NCBI GenBank assembly: GCA_032622095.1
Contig: CP136064.1
Coordinates: 130,747,605 to 130,811,604 of the forward strand
Reading direction: 5' to 3'
Source: Siphonodentalium dalli
Lineage: Eukaryota; Mollusca; Scaphopoda; Gadilida; Siphonodentaliidae
Length of the DNA: 64,000 nucleotides
Numbering within the stretch: the stretch's first letter is position 1; every line of letters starts with the position of its first letter. The notes under the pieces are model-generated. The model did not search any database. It saw nothing but the letters and a program-made list of their open reading frames with translations, and was not told the origin of the DNA. Made by a program: the position numbers and the translations under genes. Shown here piece after piece: positions 10,588-23,167 of this stretch.

Positions 10588-11535
10588 TCAGGTGACCCGA
10601 CTTAGTCCGGGCTTTGACCTTGAATTGACCATTTTAAAGGTCAATGTCAGGTCGGGGTAACGATTTGACCCATTGAGTTAATTCTGCCTTTTTAATCAAG
10701 AGAAATTATGATACCCGTCCCGTGATGGTACCCGTCCCTAAAAGAGGTACGTTTGTGGGTACCCGTTTCAAGGTGAAGATCACCTCGGGCGGAAAAACTT
10801 ACCCGATGAAAACCTCACCCGTTCCTTGGAACCCCTAAGTACGAAGACAGACATAAGAATCACAACTGGCGTGGTTCGTCTCATGGCTTTGTTCGAAAAA
10901 GCAATTGCAACAGCTTCCGAGACGCTTATGCTGCACCTAGGTGTAAAATTTCGTCGAAATCCGCAAGTTTTACCCGATTTGACCTCGAATTGATCATTTT
11001 CAAGGTCAAGGTCAGGTCGGGGTCACAATTTAAGCCGCCCATGACACTTCCCGTGTGTAGTAAGTTTGAGCTCAATCGGTTCGAGTCTATAAAGGACACA
11101 CACATATATATTATTTGTGGGGTACCCGTTTCAACGTGAAGATCACCTCGGGCGAAAAAGCTGACCCGATGAAAATCTCCCCCGTTCCTAGGAAGCCCTA
11201 ATTACGTAAGAATCACACAACACGCTCATGTCTGGATACAGTGACGCTCACGTGTGGATCCAGACGTAAGAATCACATTACACGCATACGCTCTTTATCA
11301 ACGACACTGCGGATACGAACGCTCTTTAACTATCAACGCGATTAAGCCCACCGTGCCAATGGCGGTAATTTTTGTGACTGAGAGTGGAGAATGGGTGCTC
11401 TGAGCTTCTCCAAAACGGCGGTAAACACTGCCCGTTATAACCTTAGATTGGAAGTTTGAGCTCAATCGGTCCAGCCGTTTTCCCGGCCATAGCTAACAGA
11501 CAGACAGACAAACAGAAGTCCCACAATATATATTA
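10588..11535 (-). mobile_element. Composite Helitron-like element H-3 (minus orientation)
   Basis: Read on the minus strand, the 3' end is AAAGCCCGGACTAAGTCGGG, then TCACCTGA|T (CTRR|T with hairpin). The 5' end near 11535 is TAATATATATTGTGGGACTTCTG, close to the H-2 start but with the TC mutated. Inside, a ~110-bp segment (gggtacccgtttca...cacctcgggc) occurs twice, at about 10755 and 11120. A second Helitron-like left end lies near 11118. This looks like two related copies nested or joined. Confidence 0.55.
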
Positions 11536-13015
11536 CATAATTCAAAGTGATTTAGTGCAGAATATCCACAACGCTGCATGCATTGTGACTGGCGTAGAAG
11601 TTATCTGGTTTCAATATAGGTAAATTATTTTTTACCGGGTCACAAATGGTATTTCCTTACTTTAATTGCAACGATTTTGTTTTAAATTTAGGGGCCTGCA
11701 TGTTATCGAATGAACTTGAATACAATAAACGGAATAATATAATGAAATACACAAGTTGCAGTCGCAAGTAGCATAATGATTAAATACGTGTAAAACACAA
11801 ATGAAGGTTATCATTTTGTGTGCTGGTAATACACATTACCGGCAGATAGCTTTGTCCTTTTATGTCTTAAAATGAGAGGCCCGATTCGATTTAGATTGAT
11901 AGAAATTAGTGTTACTCGTAATTGAAAGCTCGCTTGAAATAATTAGTTTAAACTATAGATGGAGTTAATTTGTCTTATCATTCAATCATGCATAAAAATT
12001 ACATTTGTGTTTTCGTTTACCTCTTATGCATTTACACTGTTGCTCATCTGTTCCCCGAAGATCATTCCTGTCCCGATTTTGACCGTGTCCCCCTTCGATT
12101 CCGATTTTGGAATGTTTTTGGAAGTTAAAAAGGTGGAAAAATGAGAATAAATTACAGGCAGGCGAGTTTGTTAACATGTATTTTGGTCAGTCATTTTGAG
12201 GATGATAAATGAATACAGCTCATGTCGAGCTGCTATTTCACTCTTATTTCGCTCAAGTGGCATTTCATCTAATTCGTGTGTTAATGCAATGGAGAAATGT
12301 CGAATTTGATTTCTTGCGAACCAGCTGACATATAGTAATGGAATCTTCAGATTTATAATAATGATTTACCATTGGTTATACATGCAGTAAATCAGCACGT
12401 TCGTATAACTGCTTCCATGAGAAAAATGCAGGGCAATTTCACCCGAAAATGTCCCACTTCTTAGACGATTTTTGTTTCCGTGATCACTTCTTTGCTGTTC
12501 CACTTATTTGATGATTAATGAGATGTCTGAGAGCTTAAAACGCATCGGATTCAGGTCCTAATCCCTCCTACTTCGACAACCCGTTATTATACACACATGA
12601 GCTTGATTAGAGGGAAAACGGAGCATTTGGATGGTACAAACCCGAAATTCCTATATAACTTAAAATTATTCAAACCTATTTGTTTTCTGTCAGACCAGCG
12701 ATGTTGTCCGTGTAAAATCTTCCCAACAATAACTGTCGAAGCAACATCAACTAGTCATCTAATATTCCGGCGTCATGGAGTTCACCAACCATTTGCGGAA
12801 TAAGATAACGCATCTCTTTTTTCACGTGTTGTATTTCCCATGGCGAATTTTGTATGTCGATACCTATACGTGCATATAGCCTCGATTGTGTCATTTTTTA
12901 ATAAACCAGTGTACATCTTTCATCGGTGTGTTTTCACGCACACACTTTGCACTGCGACCGATAATATCGTCGTTCGCCGGTTCGATAGCTGACATGTTTT
13001 CATTCAAATGATATC
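11536..13015. other. No gene seen
   Basis: About 12038-12100 (gttgctcat..ttccccgaagatcattcctgtcc) matches, inverted, 16470-16530. Otherwise unique A+T-rich sequence with only short frames. Confidence 0.4.
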
Positions 13016-15590
13016 GTCCAGGAGATATTGGTCGACCTCTGCACCCCCCCAGGACTCAACTTCACCCCACTAATTTTCGACTCCAGATAAGATGGCGTCC
13101 ATCATGGCGGCCATTTTTTATATGCACCAGGTCTCTTTGATCGCCGTTATAGTAGAGATGATATCACATTCGGTCTTGTTTTCCACTCGATTCGTTATGC
13201 TAATATACAACCCTTACAAATTAGCCAAAAATATGACACCAGAATCCAATATGGCGGCCAGGATGCCAGCCGAAATGTGAAAATATGCTATTTTTCTGAC
13301 ATTTCACCACCTTTCGTTTGTTTCTGTGGGAAAATATTGGCATCTTAGCGTGATGTTATACATTGACAAACACACGGGGACCATAATATACATTCATTGT
13401 GGGATATTTTTGTCCAATATCACATTTTCCCAAATGTCGGTATAATCCGGTCAAAGCCGAATCGACGCTAATGAATGTTATTGCTATCATAAAAACACCC
13501 ATGCGTACTCTAGCTAGGATTCCTCTTATACCTGAGTTGAGGAATACCATAAATTGAAAAATTGCCGATTTTAGCACCAGTGAGCGTTATTGTCAATACA
13601 ACTACACACCTGCTTACTATTGTCAGTTGGGAACACTTAGGCGAAGAACTGTCGTTGTATCATATCCAAATAAAAGTTCCCCAAATCCAAAATGACCAGT
13701 GGGTATATTATGCATTGTGGTCTTCTGCGCCTTAGCAGAAAGGCATCCGTCAAATGTCAGGCTTTCAACATTTGAAGCCATATACAGATGAGTAAGTGAA
13801 TGCTGAACCATATATTGAGAAGTGACTGGCTGGGAAGATCACCATGACCTGGTGTACATGTTGTTATCCCCATTAGGTCACCAAAGCTGAAAATACGCAG
13901 ATAGAGAGGTCCTCCTCAAAGCTAGTATACGCATCGACCGCATACCTTTCTAGTTTATCGCACAAGATGACGCTCAGATCCCATATGTAGCATCTGAATT
14001 ATACCATAAGCTATACCACGAATAAGGATAAGATTTCCCAGCTTTCGAGACAAGTATTGTTTGAAGCATTCCGATTAGTGGGACCCTTCTACAAAGAAGT
14101 GTAGAAAACTGTGTTGGTTAATCTGACGAAGAGGCGGAAACTGGTCCAGATAATGCTGAATGTCGCAAATCAGAATAAGCTCAGGTACTGTTGTTTTGAT
14201 TCTTGGAAGTTATAATATGACTATTCGGCGCACCTATATACGGTTACAGCCAGTATGGGCGCTTACTGGAGACTGGATTTCGAAATGCCACATCGCGATT
14301 ATTAATTATGGGTTTTCATCCTTCCAGAAGGCTACGACTTATGTTGGAACTAATAGATGGCTTATATTATGTACAGTTTCGTCCATACATATCGATATTA
14401 TGACAAAAAGTTGAAATTAGTATGTGATAATATTTACTTCTTTTCAATTTCTAGCCGCCAGTTTGGCCGCCATCTTGACTGTGAGAGTTTGCCAAACTCA
14501 AATTAATACTTCATATCAATGTTCATATGAACATGTAACCGTGGGCAGAATTCGCGTAACAATAACGCCCATCGTAAGAAAGTAAAGGAATGTGAGTTTG
14601 TTTTCAAATTTCGGTCGCCATTTTGGCCGCCATCTTCGATTCGGATAACAATTTCTTGCATGAGATGCAAGGTAATTACTTCACATCAGTATTTCCAACT
14701 CAACTGTCAGCATTTGTGCAGTTGGCTTGGCAATAATGCCCAATGCTGTGAAAATGAGGGAATATCAGTGATTTTTCAAAATCTATCCGCCATTGTGGGC
14801 GCCATTTTGGATTTGGGGGACTTTTATTTGGATATGATATAAGGACAGTTCTTCGCCTAAGTGTTCCCAACTCACAATAGTAAGCAGGTGTGGAGTTTTC
14901 GTGACAATAATGCTCACTGGTGTTAAAATCAGCGATTTTCGACGATTTGTCTATTTCTGGTGGCCATTTTGGCCGCCATCTTGGATTTGGGTGAATATTC
15001 CTCAACTCAGGTATAAGAGGAATGCTAGCTCGAGTATCTTCTGTACATATATATGCATGGGTATTGTTATGACAGCAATAAAATTCATTGATTCGAAACA
15101 ATACATCGCGTTATTAGCGTCGATTCGGCTTTGACCGGATTATACCGGCATTTGGGAAAATGAGATATCGGACAAAAAAATCCCACAATGAATGTATATT
15201 ATGTTCCCCTTGTGTTCGCCAATGACTCTTCTATACGATAAATCTATAACATCACGCTAAGATGCCAATATTTTCTCACAGAAACAAACGAAAGTTGTGA
15301 AATATAAGAAAAATAGTATATATTCACATTTCGGCGGGCATCTTGGCCGCCATATTGGATTCTGGTGTCAGATTTTTGGCTAATTTGTAAGGGTTGTATA
15401 TTAGCATAACGAATCGACAGGAAAACACAGCATGTGATATCATCTTTACTATAACGCCGATCAAAGAGACCTGGTGCATATAAAAAGAACTTTTTTTTCT
15501 TGTTAACAACCGAAAACAAAAATAGAGAAGACAATAAGAATGAAAGAAAATTAGTGGGGTGAAGTTGAGTCCTGGGGGTGCAGTCTAATA
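13016..15590. mobile_element. Foldback element F-1 with ~650-bp imperfect inverted arms
   Basis: The left arm (13016 to about 13680, starting gtccaggagatattgg and 'ctgcacccccccaggactcaac') is repeated inverted at about 14845-15590, which ends 'gagtcctgggggtgcag'. Shared landmarks in opposite order include the CACCAGGTCTCTTTGAT segment, TTCGTTATGCTAATATACAA and 'gttcccaact.. aggcgaagaac'. The middle (13.7-14.85 kb) has several GCCGCCATCTTGG words and no transposase frame. The outermost ~25 bases of the two ends differ, so no target duplication could be read. A second left-arm copy lies at 57507-58335. Confidence 0.7.
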
Positions 15591-17800
15591 TGTACATGGT
15601 TTGTGGGCGAACTCCGATACCTTCACTTCCATTGACACTTCTTTGGTCAGCAAGATTATTTCCTCTGCAGGATGCACTTCAATCGCATGGAGATATGCTG
15701 TCTTTGACGACTATATAGTGCTTCACCCGGCAGTACATGTGATACCATCAGTAATTCTAAATTATCAATTACTATTACCGATATTAATTTGTGGAAATTA
15801 TACATACTAAATTATGAATATTCACAAGATACATATGATGTTGAGTGTCTATATGAATGGGAATATTATGGAGAAAGTTGAGTGATATATATCGGCAATT
15901 TTCCCAATATTTGTTAACATTTTGTCACTTTTAAATATATAAATTACTCACAATCACTAAAACCATCATTTCGAAAGCATTCCATGTGAAAACTCAATGA
16001 ATTTCTGTCTTGGAAGTGGAACATTTATAACCGATAAGAAGTGTAACGTGCTGGATTTATGGAGCTAAGAAGGGGAGCATTTGTTAACTAACGAAAATAT
16101 ACTCTATTGGCCATAAATATAATTCTTGAAACAACACAGGTCGTGAATTGTTTGTAAATATGTATTTTATCGTTATTTCACAATCGTAGGTTTATTGGAC
16201 TATTTTATGCAAGAGCCCTTTCCACTATTTTGTCGGTCACTGAAGAAAACTCTCAGATTTGTTAGTGATCAGTGTCATTTTCAGTATGACTAAGAACGTG
16301 CAACCAAATAATTTCCATACATAGCCCTTGAGTATTATCTACGGAGCATCAATGCGAACGACAAAAAAATCTGACTTCGATAAATTATTGTCCAGCACAC
16401 CTTTTTTTGTGTGCGGGTGCCTCCATCTTGTCCAAAAATCGCTAAGAAGGTAAAAAAAAATCGTCTTCGAAGTGGAACATAAAACGGGACAGGAATGATC
16501 TTTGGGGAACATATGAGCAACAATGATTTACACAATAGTGGAGGCAGGCTAACTGCACGAAAATGGTCAAATCGTTCACTTTGTGATAGAAGCACCAAAT
16601 TTGGTACAGATGTTGCCTAGTATGTTGGTAACTACACCCTAGCCAGTTCCACCTTTCTGATGAGTGGAACTGGTAAAAATCTGGAATGGAACCGGACCGG
16701 GTCGCCGAATTTCGCGTTATTACCATATCTCTAGTTATACGCGGATTGTAGAAAAAATGTTTGCGCTATGGCATTGGAATTTATTTCCTGCTGTTCCTCA
16801 TATATTTGCCCATTTAATGACGCTAATTTTGTTAGGCAACATCCAAGATGGCATGGCCGCCGAAATTGAAAAAAAAAGGTATTTTTTCTTTAAATCTGTA
16901 TTTCTTTCGCAATTTGACTAGAATTCCCTATGGTTATTCGGCAATTTGTCATCAATATATTGTTGTAATACGACCCTGCCTAACTATGCTTAAAAGCCAT
17001 GTCCTGATTGGCCATGGCCATGGCTATCTCGTTCCAGTTTTGTGGTACAATTCTACTTTTTCCAATTGTACCACGAAAAAAATCGATTTATTCAGATCGC
17101 CGCACGCGACTTTTCCCGTCTTTTCTAACTCCGCACAAACGGGGCATCAACGGAGTACACCCGCACCCGTAACCCTTTGAATTATTTTGCTACATCTTTA
17201 CAAACTTGCGATTTTTCTAGCGATTTTTCGCTTGAAACCAGTTTGGTTGCCAATGAATATGGTCCAAATGATGTTATTATATACTGATATATGTTACGAC
17301 CAAAGAAAGTTACTTAATAAGTATATTAAATGACAAAATAAATCCATGGGGCCGGGCTGTGCATTAGTCGATTCGAATCTCGATCATATTCGATATTTCG
17401 GAATCAAGTTGAAAATGAAAGCGCTTGTTCACCAGTACAGAAGGGGAATAAGATTAGTTTAGTAAACTAGATCATTTAGATCGTTTTGTGTAAGGAAAAT
17501 GGTCCATAGTCGATGATAATATTCATGTTGTCCCAACAACGTTCAACACAGAAATGACAGCAATCGTATTTCCTGTACAATTTAAATGAAAGGCACGGGC
17601 GCCGCTGAAAACACATCGTTTTTTAGCCAATCACAACGATTATTTACGCAAACAAATTACTAGAGTACTCCATGCAAAGAATCGAGTACGCCCAATACGA
17701 ATTACACCACGAAATGTTTTCTCACCTGAGACCGAAAAAGCGCAGTATTTCGTTGACTATTCAGTCGAATTGTGACCATAAACTTTCAGTCGTATTACAA
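15591..17800. other. No gene seen; repeat shared with 35.94-36.31 kb
   Basis: About 16400-16900 contains 'tcgttcactttgtgatagaagca'-type text and a 'gatggc..ggccgccgaaattg' block that recur inverted at 35.94-36.31 kb. The remaining frames are short and unrecognised. Confidence 0.4.
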
Positions 17801-17948
17801 AAGAAATAAATACACGGTGTATCGGTGTGTATGGTCAAGTTGTACCACAAAAAAACTGATTGTAGGACTCCGCTACGCGTCGTCCTACAATCAGTTTTTT
17901 GTGGTACAACTTGACCATACACACCTCTACACCGTGTATTTATTTCTT
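17801..17948. repeat. Near-perfect 148-bp inverted repeat (hairpin 3)
   Basis: The arm AAGAAATAAATACACGGTGT... is complementary to ...ACACCGTGTATTTATTTCTT. The turn is GGACTCCGCTACGCGTCGTCC. The core CGCTACGCG is the reverse complement of the CGCGTAGCG loop of the hairpin at 54987-55070, although the arms are unrelated. Confidence 0.85.
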
Positions 17949-18742
17949 AAATAGTAGTCACTTGACATCACTTTAGAGCTATTTCGGTACTCTGGTGTCA
18001 CCATTCCATCGCGCACTTGTTGTTGAAAAAATGGTCAACAAATCGACAAAACAAACCATTGCAGGTATATTCCACACACCATTTGCGTTACACGGGCGTT
18101 GCATGTACACATTCGAAGGCCCACTATTGACACTTGGACATAGATAAGACTGTTTCGCAGTTATGTTCCAAACATGGCTCAGCAATGCCAAAATGATTGC
18201 CAAAATGAACCCAAATGTAACCCGGAAGTGGCGAAAATAAGCAATTTATTACACTTTTTGCTAAATTTTCTGTAATTTCATGAGTGAAAAAGATTAAACA
18301 GGGTCAGATGGTCTATTGTTCAAATAAAATTAGCCAAGCTACACAATGTTTTGCAAACAGGTATGCTATAACCCTATATGGAGCCACATGTACACATAAA
18401 ACGCGACGGCATATAAAAACCAAGAATATACTGTCCTGTTCAAATTTGTGTCACTATAACATTTAAAAGCCACCCAAAATGCGTTGAATAGTACACCGAT
18501 TGTACCAACATGTCAATTTCCAGAGAGTAGGCAGATATCATTTACTAATGATCAAATTTTAGCCCAAAATGACCACCGAAAATCGGACAGTTGATAGCAG
18601 TTAAATCCATTTCGTTTTCTACGAATTGGAATATTTTGAGCAAAAATTGCGAACGTTTAACATGTAGGCTAAGTCAGTTGATATTTTGTCACCTGATCAG
18701 ATCAAACGAATATCTATTGTGTTGTTGGATATCGAGAGTCAA
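17949..18742. other. No gene supported
   Basis: A 74-codon minus frame (17979-18203) has a hydrophobic start and three cysteines but no recognisable domain or splice context. I do not annotate it. Confidence 0.4.
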
Positions 18743-19183
18743 TTAAACATTGGCATCTGAATCACAATGACCAGCACACACACATAGTGCAGTAAATGGC
18801 AGGTTAGCTTTAACACACTTGCACAAGTTTTTGCACGCTTTCTTGCAACCGCAGTGAATTAGCTCCTGACAAACTTTGCTGGCATCAGGAAGTTGTGACC
18901 ACTTTGGTGCGAATCCATCTAGAAAAATATTCCAGCCCCAATCGGATGGGCAGGGCAACTTCTGTGCAGCGACCAATGACTGTCCCCAGACGAAACCTGC
19001 TTGACATGCAACTCGATTGACATGTTCCCTGAGAACGCCAAGCGTCGGTGGAATGGTCTCTATGGTTCTAGTACCTTTGGCGAATAACAATATCCTAGCC
19101 TCATTCACAGTCATTGTTCCAGAAGCCTTGGAGTACATAAGAACGACGAACCGCTGTATAATATCCAATGAACCCTCGTCAAC
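18743..19183 (-). pseudogene. C-terminal part of gene Z: CXC-type cysteine-rich segment
   Basis: The open frame reads IIQRFVVLMYSK..., then ETIPPTLGVLREHVNRVACQAGFVWGQ, SDWGWN, and ends in a cysteine cluster (CGCKKACKNLCKCVKANL..CVCAGHC) resembling a tesmin/TSO1-type CXC motif. From memory of the family, these blocks form the C-terminus of large intronless multi-copy proteins in cnidarians and lophotrochozoans. Their middle part carries the HEDADTR...VDTD...TGSDTTSAF motifs, which are found here at 32.14-32.57 kb. The frame begins abruptly at the 3' tail of LINE A (19184). It is therefore the severed end of the 35.7-32.1 kb copy, separated by about 13 kb of insertion. It is not expressed as a unit. 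Confidence 0.75.
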
Positions 19184-19384
19184 AGATACAGATACAGATA
19201 GTTTATTCTCAAGTCACCATAAATATTGGTATAATAGAGTGTGCATATATATATACATGTGAATAGACCAATTGAACATTTAATATAACATGTATACCAA
19301 TAGGGCACATTCGTGGATGGGTGTAGGTACGGTGTATACATGGGGAGGTAGGGGTGTAAAACAGTATCGCGTGTTATAATTGTC

Positions 19385-19385
<1 letters not shown>

Positions 19386-19483
<98 letters not shown>

Positions 19484-19496
19484 GGGGGGGGGTCCA
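19386..19496. repeat. AT microsatellite with GT and G tail
   Basis: About 78 bases of TA dinucleotides, then TG repeats, then a run of G, all in the 3' UTR of LINE A. Confidence 0.95.
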
Positions 19497-19702
19497 TTAT
19501 ATAAGTAATATATAATTGGCAAAAGTAAGGGGTCAGACCTGGGTCGGGGTAATTTGGAACATATGCACAAATCAATCTTTTTATTTCGGAAAGGATGGGG
19601 TGTCATTAACTCGCGCGCGTTATATTGCAGTCTTATTGAATGGGTGAGGGTGCATGGGGCATGTTACTTAGTTAATGCGGTTAATCATTTGTTCATTTAT
19701 AT

Positions 19703-22330
19703 TCAGGCGGTGGTGTTTGCCACAGGAGCTTCCATTAAGCGTAGGGCGTCGCGGATGAATATGCTTAGATTAGTCAGAGTTCGTCTATTTCTGCAGGTGA
19801 AAAGCGCATTCAATTCGTATGTGTTGGGCCTAACTCTGTAGTAGGGTTTAATATGTTTCTGTCTTAGATCGAGTAGTTTCTTGCATTTAAGGATGATATG
19901 ATACTCATCCCCGAGTTCCTCGTTATACATAGTGAACATTTTCTATCTGAGTAGTCCTTGTTGGTCCATGATCCGGATTCTACTGGCAGATGATGGTTTC
20001 TCGTTCTGAACTTAAGTAAGCGGGTTACTGTTGTCTTGTTATCTAATGCTAAGTATGTTTCTTTTGAGAATTCTGTTTTAATAATTATGTAAAATGCACA
20101 TTTATTAGAGCTTCCTATATCGCTTTGCCATGATTGTATATACGCGTCGTTCAGTCTGCGTTTAATGAGTGTATTATAGATAGAGGGGGTGGGGGTGGAT
20201 TGGATTCTAACCACGCATTCTTGTATTTGTGTGTTACGTAGTAACTGTACATGACATAGTACATAATCAGGGGGAGTCTATCGCACGTCATGTTCAATAT
20301 TTTGCCCCAGTATGACAAACTTCTGTTTCGTATTCTTATATCAATTGGGATGATGCCGGTTTCTCCGAAAATGAAAGCAGAGCTTGTTGTTTTGCGTAAA
20401 TTGAGTGCGAATTTAAGAAACCATTTCTCTAGATTTTCTAAACTGGTGGTGCTCTCGAAACCCCATATTTCGGATCCATGTATCATTACGGGGGCGATTG
20501 ATTTGTCGTATATTTCTAAGATGCTGTCGTACGAGAGATTGTGTCTTCTGGCCTTATTTATAAGCGCGTACATTGCTTTCTTCGCGTGTTTACATCTCAT
20601 ATTTCGTTCTTTGCAAAAATTACATTTTCTGTTAAACCATGTGCCCAAATATTTAAAGCTGTCAACAATATCGATATCATTTCCGTTTATGTTAAAAGCG
20701 AGTGGATTTTTGTGTTTTCTTTTATTGCCGAACACTACAATTTTCGTCTTACTTGTATTTATATTAAGCTTCCTACTGTTGCAGTATGCAGCAAAATGAT
20801 TCAGGGCGCTTTGTAGCCCAGCTTGGGAGTTTGAAAAAAGGGCGGTGTCATCAGCGTACACTAGTAAGAAAAGCTTGATATATATTTCTGTGTTAAAATC
20901 ACTAAATCTGCCGATATCAATACCGTTACATCGACAGTTATTCAAGTATTCCTCGAGGTCGTTGATGTACAGAGCAAAAAGTATCGGTGATAACCCATCT
21001 CCTTGTTTTAAGCCAATCTGGCTTGTGAAATGACCTGAATAAACGTCGGTCAAAACACACATCTTGAGATTTTTGTACATACTTTTTATAATTTCCAAAA
21101 ATTTCCTGAGATACCGGAAAGTAGGAGTTTTCTCCATAGGCCCTCTCGCCAAACGCTATATATCAAATGCTTTGGAAAAATCTATGAAAGCGCAATATAA
21201 GTTTATTTTCATTAATTTCATAATCTGAGTAAGGGCATATAGGGAAAATGTGTGGTCTGTTGTACTGTATCCTTTCCGAAACCCGGCTTGGGCTTCGGTC
21301 TGGAGATTGTTCTCTTGGAAAAAAACATTTATACGGGTACATATAATGCTTGTGAAGAGTTTTGATAGGGTACATAGGAGTGTGATCTTCCGGTAATTAT
21401 CGGGGTTAGTCGGGTCTTCTTTTTTGTATATTGGTCTAATAATACCTATTTCCCAATCTGTCGGAATGTATCCCGTTTCAAGTATTTTATTAAATAACTT
21501 TTTGTAAAAATGTCCCAACTTCTCAACGCTATATTTTATCATTTCATTTGTTACTGAATCAAAGCCTGGGGCCTCTTCATTTTTAAGTTTGTTGGCTGCG
21601 TTCATTACTTCCTCTATAGAAATTTCTTTGTTGAGAAGTGAGATATCTAAATCATTTCTTTGTATGTTTACGTTCATTGAGGCAGTGCTATTGTCAGTGG
21701 TACCCCCAGTGATGTCATCTTCTATTGTTTCGAAATATTCCTGGAATTCATTACTTGTAGGTGTTGGCCTATTTTCAAGTTTCCCATCAAGTTCCCTGAC
21801 CAATTTCCAAAATTCTTTGCTTGATTCCCCCTTTAAGTTGTGTATTTTCTTGCCCAAATTTATTTTATATGTACGTTTGCTTGTTAGTTGTGTGTGTTTA
21901 TATGAGTTCCTACTTTCAATAATTTTTTGTTTATTAAAGTTCGATGGATGTTTGTTATAATTCTTTCGCGCCTTTCGGTACGCTGTCCTCGAGTGGACGC
22001 AATCACGTGAAAACCATGGCATACCAAACGGTTTTTTACTACTGTTTCGCTTGGCATTCTTCCGCGGCTTGTTTTGTTTTTGGCGGTATGTTGCGTTCGT
22101 AAGGATTACTTTCAATTCATTATAAGCTCTGTTAAGATTTTCCTTTGCGTTATGGGTGTGCGTCGGCTGATCTAGGAGTGAATTTAGTTCTTCGAAATTA
22201 GTCGCGTTGATTCTTTGTATGAAACTTGCAGTGTTAGTTTTGTTCCAGTTCCGAGTGACAATACGTTTTGTCGGATTACACGCTGTGCGATTCTCGGGTG
22301 TGTGCCTCTGCGTTATGACCTTGATTGGTC
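19703..22330 (-). pseudogene. LINE A reverse transcriptase and C-terminal zinc knuckle (frameshifted)
   Basis: RT blocks in order: IIRPIYKKEDPTNPDNYRKI, AGFRKGYSTTDHTFSL, FIDFSKAFD (stop and frameshift at ~21156), QIGLKQGDGLSPILFALYIN, LLVYADDTALFS, and SFKYLGTWF. After PVMIHGSEIWGFE the frame is broken in a C run near 20190 and again near 19925. The C-terminal CSLC...GDEYHIILKC knuckle is readable across two frames. In active relatives this polypeptide copies the element RNA at the nicked target. Here at least four breaks prevent that. Confidence 0.85.
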
Positions 22331-23137
22331 TCTCGCGCTGACTGATTACATTGAGGCTGAAGATTAACGCTGAGTGGATATCGGATTCGAGTTCATTGAA
22401 AGGATTGACGTGGAATGCGCTTATGTAATCGGTAAGTTTTGGGCTACATATAACATAGTCAATGACACTGCAGTTTGTTGTCGTGTGTCTGGCGTTTTGA
22501 TACCAATCGTCTTTTCTGCCATTCAGAATGAATATTTCGTTTTCTTGGCATAAATGCATAAGTTTGCTACCGGAGCCTTTCACTTTGGTGTCCGGGTTAA
22601 ATCGCTTTACATGGGCGTTTTTAATATAATGTTTGCTAATAAGTTGGTCTGCCAGTGCGCTATCATCTAGTGTGCCTGTTCGAGAGTTAAAGTCTCCCGC
22701 TAATAGAACATGATCAAATGAAATAAGTTTGTCTAAGATAGATATGTGGGTATTATCGAATGTATTCTCGTTAAAATATTTTGACGTTTCGCATGGGATA
22801 TATACATTCCCAATAGCATGTGATGGTCCTTTTCCTATTTGTATCTTACACCAGAAAATTGTTTCACATTCGTCATTATGATTTCGAAATGCTCTTTATA
22901 TATATCTCTTACAGCTATACACAGACCGCCTGAGCGGACTTTTGATATCCTTTTTCTATTCTTAAATCCTAAGATATGAAAATCATTTATAGAAATATTG
23001 ATTATGTCAATGTTATCTGTCTTTGTCTCTTGAAAGAGTAAAATGTCAAATTGATTGATAAAATCTATAAACTCTGGATCTTCGAGCCTAGATGATAGCC
23101 CACAAACATTCAGGGAAATAAATCTAATTTGGGACAC
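22330..23137 (-). pseudogene. LINE A AP-type endonuclease (one frameshift)
   Basis: The start MSQIRFISLNVCGL is the usual EN N-terminus. LLFQETK carries the metal-binding Glu. GGLCIAVRD, LLAGDFNSRTG (Asp/Asn of the active site) and ESDIHSAL (terminal SDH-like motif) follow. The frame changes near 22870, where QFSGVRYK reads into a stop while ETIFWCKIQIGKGPS continues in another frame. This domain nicks target DNA in active copies. Confidence 0.8.
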
Positions 23138-23167
23138 TCCCGGGCATACCTATCCCATGGCATCCTC

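Noticed and set aside
17979-18203. Minus frame of 74 codons with a hydrophobic start, possible secreted peptide
   Set aside because: No recognisable domain, no splice or poly(A) context, and frames of this length are common by chance here.
19111-19606. Ile-Tyr repeat frames
   Set aside because: Translation of the TA/TG microsatellite in the LINE A 3' UTR.
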